Position numbers and translations under genes: made by a program. Under the pieces are notes generated by a model. That model searched no databases. It was not told the DNA's origin and saw only the letters and a list, made by a program, of their open reading frames with translations. Of a stretch of DNA of 64,000 nucleotides, positions 50,842 through 61,239 are shown in pieces; the first letter of the stretch is position 1; each line of letters begins with the position of its first letter. The stretch covers positions 4,698,826 to 4,762,825 of the forward strand of contig JAXIVH010000005.1 in assembly GCA_036785325.1 (NCBI GenBank), read 5' to 3'. This DNA comes from Urophycis tenuis. Its lineage: Eukaryota > Chordata > Actinopteri > Gadiformes > Phycidae.

Positions 50842-53095
50842 CTCGCCATCAAAGTGTGACGTCTTGATCCACCTGTAAGAAAGAAAATTAAACTACTACT
50901 ACTGAAAATACTTGATAGGCCTACTACTTTAATAGGCCTACTTGATGGCAACTTCCTGTAGTCAAAGTCGTGGCGATGTTGCCTCAAAGTTGCCAGAAGG
51001 TAATGTTGCCACTAAATGGCAACTTAAATACTCAACGTTGCCGTCTGGTCGTGTTAGCTGGGTACACTGAATTGTAATTTTATAACTTTTTGTCAGGAGG
51101 GTCCAGAGATGATATGTGCAAATTTAGGTGCAAATGGATGATATCGCCTAGGAGGAGTTCGAAAAAGTAGGTTTTCTATATTACGCAATGTAGCGAAAAT
51201 AAAACGGAGGCTTTTGGCCTATGTCAAGAGATTAATCTCGATTCACGTAACGCGTGGATATGATTATATGTTTATGAATGTGTCTGTGTGTGTGTTCCAC
51301 AGGGGGCAGTCTTTACCATCCCTATGAATTTCATAACTGTTATGGTGTGGGCACACAGAGCCCCAGAAGAAAGTGGCGGTCGTGGCGATGTACTGACCCA
51401 AGTTTTATGTCAATTTGACATTTTTTCGCCAAGCCTGATATGTGTTCCAACTTTCATGAGTTTTTGGGCATGTTCAGGCAGTGAAAAATGCGATTGATTC
51501 GGCTGAAAAAAATACAAATAATAATAATAAATGAATTAACACACAGATTAAAAAACAACAACAATGGGGACCTCGCATGTCTCCTGCTCGGGCCCTAAAA
51601 AAAATAAATAAATAAATAAACATAGTATGTTTGTCTATATATGTTAGCCCTGTGATAGGCTGGCGACCTGTCCAGGGTGTACCCCGCCTCTCGCCCGTTG
51701 CAGCTGGGATTGGCTCCAGCCCCCCCGCGACACTCGTAGAGGATAAGCGGTTACGACAATGGATGGATGGATGGATAAACATAGTAGCCATATAAACAAT
51801 AATAACGTAAAATGATCAGAGGATACTGAGCAGAGAGGACTGTACCCCGACGTTAGTCTAACAAGCTTCTCCCGTGTGCATTTCCACTGCTCTTGGGGGC
51901 CCTCTGGGGGTCTTAGGGGACATACAACGCGAGAGCAATTCAATTTGAAAAAAAGGGTAGCATAGTGAGTAAAATATAGCTGTGATTCGTTTTGCTAAAG
52001 ATGGTTCGTTTATCTCGCAGGTTTTATTTTCATTACAGCCATAAATACATACATTTTCTGCTCTCTTAATAAGTCCTGTGAGTAAACCTTTCACCTCACA
52101 TATATATGAATATTTGTTTGGGCACAAATCCATAGGTGGTTAGCCCACCTTGTTGGCCCAGGCAATTACATCACATTACGTTACAAGTATGATTTACAAT
52201 GTGAAGAAATTGAGCTTTGCGCCTGACAAACTGTACAACTAAATTCATCATTTCGTAATCAGTAGTCTATGTTTAATTGGTTTACCACAGTTTTAATGCA
52301 GTGCACAGTTTTCACTGGAGGTCTGTTGATTGCTTTGTTTCCTCCGTTCAAATCAGTTCTAACTCATAAGGCCTCACGTGTCATGAGACCCCCCCCCCCC
52401 CCCCCCCCCCCCTTCCCTGAGACCTTTCCAAACAGACGCAGTCTGTATGTGAGTTTTTCATCGTATTATACGATTAGACTCTTGAGTAACGGGCATTGGC
52501 AGGCAAACAAGCTCACACCACACATCAGAATAATGTCACCGAACCACACCAGGGACAGAACCCAAGAACGTTGTCTCAACATACTGTAAATATAACCACA
52601 GACAAAAACTAACGTGAGGTCATGATTCACAATAGTTCTATCCCATATGGCCTACCGGTCTAATAGTAATTTGATTGGTAAGCCTATGACACAATAATCG
52701 TTCAACAACATAATAGACACCAAACAGACGATGCACAATCATCTGTCATGTAGATATGCAGTACAATCAAATGACGCAAACGTTTACTCTTGCTCTCCAC
52801 TGATTTGATTCAGCCGCCAGCCAACACTCACTGTTGTGCTGAATAATCTGCAGAGTTAAGACTCTCACACTGAATGGAATGTGTTGGAGTGTTAGGGCTA
52901 AGCTCTCTCTCACTCATTCTCTCTCTCTCTCTCTCTCAGCAACATCCAACCATCAACATAACACCAGCCATCGGTTTGTACCTGAGTCTCCTGTTCCTGT
53001 GTCTTGGGGACCCACTAATTAAGAGTCGCTAACGGCAACTAAACAGCTTCGGAGACAGGTGGACTTCTGGTTTACCTGGCCGAGAAACAGCTGCG
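50842..53095. other. Intergenic upstream of stra6; interspersed repeats, no gene
   Basis: At about 51270-51600 lies what looks like a repeat piece (cacagggggcagtctttacc, tgatatgtgttccaactttc, cctcgcatgtctcctgctcg), followed by the S2 tail at 51626-51775. A 26-bp C-run sits at 52387-52412. The stra6 5'UTR and promoter should lie in the last few hundred bases. A single AGGTCA at 52616-52621 has no direct-repeat partner, so no retinoic-acid element is claimed. Confidence 0.5.
51626..51775 (+). repeat. S2 SINE-type repeat (copy 3, 3' part only)
   Basis: It matches the 3' third of the copies at 28.2 and 48.8 kb, from gtttgtctatatatgttagc through ggcgacctgtccagggtgta to an (ATGG)n tail. Confidence 0.85.
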
Positions 53096-56000
53096 ATGAA
53101 TCGAAGCAAAGTCGAACCCGAGCCTTTTGAGTACACTTACTACGACTATTCAGATTGGTACTCAAACAGCAAGGAGCCCACCGAGCCGCCAGTAAAGTGA
53201 GTATGAGGAATGCTGACTTGGTGCTGTTACTGTATTCTTTAGAGGTAGTATCGCTGCTGTATTAACTGTTACGACAACGGTTTTGTGTTAACTGTTGCAC
53301 AACAGTTAATACAAAGTCTGTCTGCCTTAAGAATCAAACATCACCCTTTCAACAAGTAACTCATGTTATACAAATCACATTGTGCTGTTTATGTACCGGC
53401 AACACACATTTGTGAACTTCACAAAACATTAACATCCAAACAATAGTTTTCATGATTCCTCATTGATGATTCCTGGTATTGTTTTTTGATATGAGTTTGT
53501 ATTGCATGTGATTTACATTGCATGCATGTATTTACAGGGTAATCCAGCCATGTGAACCTACAGCCGACGACAGAATCTTCCACCTGTGTGTCCTGTCGAT
53601 ATCTGTAAGTATGGAGACTGGAGCTATACACTCCTTGCAGTGTGACATGGCTTGGTGACGTGTTCAGCATCCTCAAAGCCCTTAAGCACCTCAGCGTTAC
53701 ACCACTGCGACGAAACGGCACATGACTATTCTTTACTTTACTGCCATGCCCATGTTGTGAGCACATGAATCTGACTCACCCTCTTCCACTCGTTCACCCT
53801 CCACTCCTTCCTCAGCTTTTCAACGCCTCAAGAGACACGCATTGCATCGCGTGGTGTGAAGCTTTGTGTTCCTTCGGTGTTTTGCATTTAAGTTTCAACA
53901 TGACCTGGAAGCTAATTAAGCAAATGTCCGGGTTCAGTAGATTGCATTTAATGTAGTGTGGCGGTCCTTGCTGGGGCAGTGTCCTCTGTCCTGAACTCAT
54001 CAAAAGTAGGAGGTTACTTGATGGCAAGGGAGTTACTCAGAATGAGGTCAATTTAGAGACATAATGTTCAAGATTCAAGATGCAAGTCCTTTATTGTCAA
54101 ATGTGCAGCATCACTTATAGTCATACTGTACAATGAAATGTATTGGACGAGGCCCGTTCCAACATGGAAGGGAAAGCAAAGAAAACGGCTTGATAAATAA
54201 AATAAAATACAATAAGTACGGAATAACAGTAAGAGCAGCAATGGAGAATCTAAGATGAGGAATGAAAATAAGCAGCAATGGAGAATGATTTGTAGAAGCA
54301 TTGTAGAAATATAAAGTGCATGTTGTGTGATGTCGTTCAGAGACATAATGGCATGGGATGAAGGGAGTTTGCTCATAGGCCTTAAAGTTTCATTTTGACA
54401 GTGTTCATGTAAAAATGTGTGAGGGAAGCCGTTGGCGCATGTGGCTCACACACTTCACATGTTCAATACAAATCAGCAAGGTGAACGATCATAACATTGT
54501 GACATTGCCTAACACGTGTCCCGGTAAATACGTCTGCTCCTCTCCTAGCTCGTTATGATGTTAATCCTGGCGGTTCTCACCAGGAAACACAAACTGTGTG
54601 GGGGGTTCGCTCGAGGTTCAGCCAGCATCTTCAGGTGAGCGGTGGGGATCTTGATTCGGGTCCACAGTGTGTTTTGATTCCACTGTCTGTAAGTGATGTC
54701 ACATGACCCCCCCCCCCCCCACAGTGCGGTGAACTTCCTGGACCAGACCCAGAGCAAAGGTCCTGTCATGGCCGTCTTCGGTCTGGTGTTCAGCAGACTG
54801 GCAGTGTTGGTTCTCTCCCCGGACCCGCTCCCGTTCTCCAAAGATACTCCGGCGGATATCAAAGGTGGGGTCCATCGGGGCGCGGGGGTTTTCTAAACTG
54901 TGATATAGTGTAATAATAATAATATGAATAATATGAATAATAATATCGATAATATCAATAATATCAATAATATCAATGTAAGTTGTGCTAATGCTAATGG
55001 TAACAGGTTCTCCATCTGTGTTCCCCGCCCCCACCCACCCACAGAGTACATGAAGATCATCGCAGTGTTCTACTACCCCATCCTGTACTACCCCCTGCTG
55101 GTGTGCTGCACCCTGCAACACAGAGCCGGCTACGCCTTCGGCAGCCTGCTGTCCCTGAGCCACTTTGGGGTTTTGCTCTGGCAGAAGTTTGACTGCCCCA
55201 CGACGACAGAGGTGTGGAGCGATAATCACAACACGTCACGATGGTTATTCATTATTCAGGTTGTGAGTTGCGATTCAGCTTTTGGAGATTTTCGCCGTTG
55301 CCGCGTTTGTAATCCGATCTGTTTTTTTTGTGGTTCCCCACAGATCTATGAGTTCTACGCTCTCCTGGCGAGTCTGCCCCAGCTGGCCTGCCTGGCCTTC
55401 CTCTGCGTTCAGTTCCCTCTGCTGTTTTTAAAAGGGCCCAAGACCGACGAGGTGCGTCGTTTTAGCTGTTTCTTTTCCCTCGGGATTAAGTTACGTGGTG
55501 TCTTTGCATTATGATGTCTTTTTTCTTAATGTTACAAATTGGCAAGAATAATAGTCAAGTATTACTAGATATGGTGATGTTAAAAGTACATGCATTTCAC
55601 ATATGTCTACACCTGTGAGTATTTTGACATGAGTGACAAAGCGATGAAATGAGATGGCACCCTAATGTACAATTTGCATCATTGCTAGCCTCAAGGCATG
55701 GTTGAATATGGGGTGGGCGGCAGAGGGTAGAGTGGGTGGACAGACTGGTCATTCACTAACCGTAGGGTCGGCGGTTCGATCCCCTTGATCCCCCCTCCTC
55801 CTCAAACTGTCCACATGTCGAACCCCACAAATGAACTGATTGTAAGTCGCTTTGGACAAAAGCGTCTGCTAAATTCCCCTTTACCCTTTACCCTAATATC
55901 CTGCATTTATTCTGTACCTTTGGCCGATAGGACCTTGACAGTAAATACTACCAAGGTTACGTGAAGTCTCTTCTGAAGAAAAAGCCCTCAATTTCCAGGT

Positions 56001-58110
56001 AAAAAAACAAAATGGCAAGCGATCTCTAGTGTGACTGAGATGATCAACTGTATTTATGTTGCTGGAATTTTCGGCCAATCTTCACATGAGCAACATGAAT
56101 TAAAAAGAATTTCTGATGATAATGACATTCTGTTGATGTAGCTCTGCGGACACGGACAAACCAACGCTGCCTGAAAGATTCCTCGAAGCAGTCAAGGGTT
56201 ATATTTATACACCAGAGGAAGGTGCGTCATTCAAGTGTTGTGTATCTTCAAATATACAGTACGTCTATCAAATCAAACGGCACAACAGCATTATTTTACA
56301 TGCGATAATTCTGTTTTGTTTCTTTGTTTCAGCATTTCGTTTCCCACTCAAGTTGGCTATTTCAGCTTTCGTTGCTTTAGTGGCAATATACCATGTGAGT
56401 AATGAACCGACAGCTAATTGTTGCAGCCGACAGTCTATTGTTCTCAACCAAATATATAAATGGTTCCATGATTTATATACAGCGCACATCAAATCATATG
56501 AAGAGTGTAATGTCACCCACTACATTCACAATTTACTGTGTTAAGAAATGCTGTTCGTTCCTGAGCCAGAGCTCTAAACCCGCCGCTTGTTCTGTCGTGG
56601 TGAGGTGGCGCTGCTGTTGGTGGTGCTGGTGGTCCCCACTCTCCACATCGTCCGCGCTGGCATCGACCAGGACATCGCCTTCCTGCTGCTCGGGTTCGAC
56701 ATCATCCTGTCAGACGACAAGATGGAGGTGGTCCAAATCGTCATATACTACACCTGGCTGCTGGAGGGTGGGTACAGTGCAGTAGTATAGTTGTATAGTA
56801 CAGCTGTAGTGATGGATGACAGTGTCCCGGGTGTGATGAAGCGTGGCAAAGCAACAGAACTGGTCCCTTTCTTTGTGTTTGTGGCAGTGTGCTACCTGTG
56901 TGCGATGACTTTGTCCTGTTCGGTCAGTCTGGTGATGCTGATGAGGTCTATGGTCCTGAACAGGTCAGTGACGCCCTCATGCCTTGCTCACAATGTTGGA
57001 CATTTACATTTACATTTAGGGCATTTAGCAGACGCTTTTATCCATGTACTCTTGTACAAATGTACTCTTTTACAAAGAGTACATTTTACAAAGAGTACTC
57101 TTTTACAACGAGTACATTTGTCGTAAGAAGGTGAAACATTTCATTGCTGCTAATACAGTAAGAGGGTCACCAGAACAAGTTTCAAGCATTTCAATTGCTA
57201 GGTTAACCATTGCTAGTATACAACATCTCTGACTAAGTGCCAAGTTACAAAGAGCGATTAAAGTGCCAAGTTACCGCTTCGATTGGGGTTGGACTGATGC
57301 TGTATGAACAAGGGCTATCTGCTTCCAGGGCAAACCTCAAAGGCTTGTACAGGGGAGACATTTATAGCGTTTATAACTGCCAGAAGACCATTCGTCCATC
57401 GAGTCCCGGGGTTGTGTGCTGGATGGGCCTGACAGGATACCAAGCTGCCATCGTTTGCATCGGTATGAGTGAACGACATGTCCTGTCAGACCGTTGATCC
57501 TGAACCAATCCTACACAATATACATTCACAATGATCCAGGGATGGATTTAATTAGAAGGATAACACAAATAAATAAGGAATGATAACAATTATAATAATG
57601 TTTGATCATGTGTTCTGTGTGGGCAGGAATGGTGATCCAGACACTGGTGTTCTTCATCTGTTTCCTGTTCCTGGTCTTCCTCATCATCGTTCCCATCTGT
57701 TATGGCCGAAACCTCATCCTTTTCCAAATCTTTGCCAAATCATGGTGGGGGGTCGGCACACGATGAGACACTGTTGTTTCCACGTTCTTCCTTGAGTCGG
57801 CGTGGACCACACATGAGATGTGTGCGTGTTTGTGTTGCAGGCCCGTGTGGGTTACAATAGTGGTGGTCACCGCAATTCAACATGTCGCTGCTCAGTTTGC
57901 CTTCATCAAGAAGGACGCGGGCACGACAGATTTGAACAACAGGTATTTGTGAAAAAAATAGATAATTATATACTGTATATGAAATGATTGTACGTATGTC
58001 ATTTATTTTATTGAAAAAATGCATTATCAATGTGTGTTGTATTATTTATGACACACACACATACACAGACACACACACACACACATACACACACACACAC
58101 ATACACAGAC

Positions 58111-58156
<46 letters not shown>

Positions 58157-60246
58157 CAACATTCCAATGGGGCGACGGTGGCTCAGTGGTGAGAGCGGGT
58201 GGACAGAGCGGGTCGTCCACCAATGTCGAAGTGTCCTTGAGCAAGACACTGAACCCCAACTTGCTCCCCCGGGGCGCTGAACATAGCAGCCCACTGCTCC
58301 TATGTACCATAGGCTGGGTCAAATGCAGAGAACAAATTTCGTTCCCATATCTGAAAAAAAATACTGGGAATGACTAAAATTGAATCTAATCTAATTGCCG
58401 AAACACACACACACACACATGCTTCACTGCTCTGCTTCACTGTAGTAACGACGGTGACCTGTTGCAATGTGTGTTCGGCGCGGGGCCTCCCTACACAGGG
58501 GCGGCCTGTTCCTGCTCACCTACATGCTCTACCTGCTCAACGCGGTGGTGGGCCTGGTGGTGGCCATCTGGAGGCTGGTGATCACCGCCCTGTACAACAT
58601 CCTCCACCTGGGACGCATGGACATCAGCCTGCTCCACCGCACCGCCGAGTCCTACGACCCAGGTGTGTGTGTGTGTGTGTACTGGCACCAGGACGCCACG
58701 GGTAGAACACAGGTCTGGGAACACAGCTAGGGGGCGCTGTGGCACACGACAACCAAGCGGTTACTGAGAATGGTTACGATGGGGCGTACCAGGTGAGATT
58801 TAGCTAAATAAAGACACACACACATCAGCAATAATTCGAATCGACTGAAAGCAAATCATTCGCCATGTAAAATAGTTCCTCGAGACAGGAAAGCGGTTGC
58901 CAAGCAACACGTACTTTGAGGTTGCATGGCGCATGGCGACGGCCTCGGGTTCATTCAGTAAGCGCTGCGGGAGTGACACAAACACATTGTGCCGCGTTGT
59001 CCTTCTGCCGTCAGGGCGTAACGTGAGCAAACAACCACAGTTTAGCTCCAGCCGAGCGTGGCGTGAATGTAATGACACGTGCGTCACATGCCAGATTAAA
59101 CCTTACATTTACATTTAGGGGCATTTAGCGGACGCTTTTATCCAAAGCGACTTGCAAAGAGTACATTTGTCATAAGAAGGTGAAACATTTTATTGCTGCT
59201 AATACGTTAAGAAGGTCACCAGAACAAGTTTCAAGCATTTCAATTAGCGAGGTTAACCATTGCTAGTATACAACATCTCTAGCTAAGTGCCAAGTCACAA
59301 AGAGCGATTAAAGTGCCGAGACGTACAACTAATAAGAGCATGAAGGTAGGGTTATGCAGGGTCCGGTGTGTATTCACATGTGTTTCCGAGGGTGTATATT
59401 CTGCACTTGGGCTCGTCACGCCAAAGTGCCGATCCTCGTCCGTTCTTCTGAGCGTACCTGTTCCCCTCCCGTTAGCGTACCGCCACTACGCCCACTTCCT
59501 GAAGGTGGAGGTGAGTCAGTCCCACCCGGTGCTCAAGGCCTTCTGCGGACTGCTGCTGGACATCCAGATCCTGAGCGGCGGCGCGGGGAAGAAGATTCGC
59601 GACACGGAGGAAGGTAGGCACCCGAAACAAACACACACGCAAGGTCAAAGGGCCGCAGACACACGGCAACCTTGTGTTGACCCCTGAGGCCCGTGCTGTG
59701 CGCGTCCAAATGGGGATGTGAGGATTGTAAATGAGTGACGATTAGTCTTAATGATGATGATGATCGTGTTGTGGTCAGGCCGTCTGAATCCCAGCCAGAA
59801 GGGGATGGGTTCGATCCCCAATGTCAACACCTGACCTGTTGTCATCTTTGAGCTTAAGAAATGCTTAAGAAATAATTGGCATTAATGTGTTAGAGAAAAG
59901 AAGACACACACACACACACACACACACACGTCTCCTTCCTGGCCACCCTTGACCTTTGCTCTGCCGCGGGGCGCCCTCAGGGATCCACATGGTGCAGCAG
60001 GAGAACAGGGTTGCCATGGCAGCCCGTCGGAAGAGGGTGTGCGCGCGCTGGCAGCTCCTGTACACGCTGGTCAACAACCCCTCGCTGCTGGGCTCCAGGA
60101 AGCACTTCCAGCTGCAGACCTCCTCCGAGGGAGCCCTGAACGGAGCCCCGACGCTAGGCGCGAAGGAGGGCAGCGCCAAGGAAACCAGCTGTGAGCAAGT
60201 GGCCGAAGAGGCCACCGAGGTAGAGGCAGAGACCCCGGCGAGCTAG
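53096..60246 (+). CDS. stra6: Stimulated by retinoic acid 6, retinol transporter / RBP4 receptor, complete
   Basis: Seventeen coding exons: 53096-53196, 53538-53604, 54549-54634, 54725-54864, 55045-55211, 55344-55451, 55931-55998, 56142-56221, 56333-56394, 56605-56767, 56888-56963, 57329-57462, 57627-57744, 57841-57942, 58499-58662, 59476-59613, 59981-60246. They make 2,040 nt and 679 aa (human 667), in frame at all 16 junctions. STRA6 sits in the plasma membrane, binds retinol-binding protein 4 and lets retinol into the cell, notably in the retinal pigment epithelium. The short acidic N-terminus (YTYYDYSDWYSNSKEP) is followed by multiple membrane segments. Family strings include NFLDQTQSKGPVMAVFGLVF and FLKVEVSQSHPVLKAFC. 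The C-terminal tail is hydrophilic and ends in an acidic stretch. The ATG is the first in frame with the acidic N-terminus. The exon 15 donor runs straight into a GT repeat. It lies tail-to-tail with islr2. Confidence 0.97.
54060..54360 (+). repeat. Probable LINE 3'-end fragment in stra6 intron 2
   Basis: The string aagtcctttattgtcaaatg followed by gtacaatgaaatgtattgg is a common fish retroelement signature. Confidence 0.45.
55717..55880 (+). repeat. tRNA-like SINE, family 'S1'
   Basis: The degenerate head (gggcggcagagggtagagtg, then ggcggttcgatccccttgat) is followed by the module gattgtaagtcgctttggac / aaagcgtctgctaaatt. It lies in stra6 intron 6. Confidence 0.75.
56999..57265 (-). repeat. 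Interspersed repeat, family 'R1' (copy 5, inverted)
   Basis: It starts catttacatttacatttagg / gcatttagcagacgctttta and ends near caatttgctaggttaaccat-like sequence. It has an internal expansion of tacaaagagtaca-type units at 57044-57122. It lies in stra6 intron 11. Confidence 0.78.
58051..58153. repeat. (CA)n microsatellite
   Basis: Interrupted CA dinucleotides in stra6 intron 14, next to the SINE that follows. Confidence 0.95.
58168..58388 (+). repeat. SINE with tRNA-like head (family 'S3')
   Basis: It starts gggcgacggtggctcagtgg and contains gtccttgagcaagacactga and tcccccggggcgctgaac, ending in an (aatctaat)-like tail. It resembles V-SINE-like fish elements, though the name is not certain. 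Confidence 0.65.
59099..59335 (-). repeat. Interspersed repeat, family 'R1' (copy 6, inverted)
   Basis: It starts aaccttacatttacatttag, followed by gcatttagcggacgctttta and caaagcgacttgcaaagagt, and extends to ggttaaccattgctagtata and beyond. It lies in stra6 intron 15. Confidence 0.8.
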
Positions 60247-60455
60247 AGATGCAGCTGTAGAAGGCGCACCTACCCCTGTGGGTAGGTTCGGAGTGGGACA
60301 GGCCCTCAGTGGGTCGACCGAGATTCAGCGGAAATAGAGCAGGAGGAGAAACTCGAGGGAGGATGTCATGTCAAGCCTTCGCTGTGTTCACAATGAATCC
60401 AACTTTTATATGTCTGACGGTAATACACGATGCCTGGTGGACGATTGCATGCAGA

Positions 60456-60461
60456 AATAAA
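60456..60461 (+). promoter_or_regulatory. stra6: Polyadenylation signal of stra6
   Basis: AATAAA lies 210 bp past the stra6 stop codon, giving a short 3'UTR. Confidence 0.65.
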
Positions 60462-61239
60462 CACAGTGTTGTGGCATTGCCCTCACGAAATACACTCTGT
60501 GTGTGTGTGTGTGCATCTGTGTGCTTACATTACTTCATTAAGAGTGTGGGAGAGACACAAAATGGATGGCAATTTGATAGGCTACCCAAATAATCGTTCA
60601 GTTATAATTGGTCAAATCTTTATTGATTCAGGCACATATGGGTAACGCGTCAGAATATGAATTTCTCCGAAAACAAATACAGTCGATCACAAGTGTATGA
60701 AACTCATATAAAGGACTCAAACACCTGGAATTTGATGTCATTGTTTACACAAAACATTGATATTGCTAGCATTAGCCGACTACAACCGGCTACGGGGATA
60801 TTTATTGGCAAAACTAGGATTGTAGAGATCTGCTTTGGGTTACGAGATACGCTTTCCAGCAAAGGTCACTAATGTGCCTATTTTGGAGTACTATGCGCAA
60901 GTGCAAATGATTATGAAAAAGGCATTTCCAGTTTTCTGACTCTCACTTCTCCCGCTCAGTTCACCGATCTTCAAGAGAAACACACCTCACCGCATAACAC
61001 AACTCACCGCATAACATCCGCAATTACTACAGGAACGAAAACCTCAGAGCACGCTGTATTTAATACTGCTGAATGCTGAACGATATACTGGCTGTTCCTA
61101 ATACATACCAGCGCTGCCGCTACCAATGGCTAATAGAGCATATTTTGAGTTTTCACTAAGGAAGCCACATAAAGCCACTCTGTGCGGGTCCCATACGCAA
61201 TACGCCAGACAGACACATCCACAACAGAAGCCACAAAGC
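60462..61239. other. Convergent intergenic region between stra6 and islr2
   Basis: It holds the 3' ends of both genes. TTTATT at 60619-60624 is AATAAA on the - strand and could end islr2 about 615 bp after its stop. No other feature is seen. Confidence 0.5.

Noticed and set aside
52616..52621. Retinoic-acid response element near stra6
   Set aside because: A single AGGTCA half-site without a spaced partner occurs by chance often. No DR1, DR2 or DR5 was found by eye.
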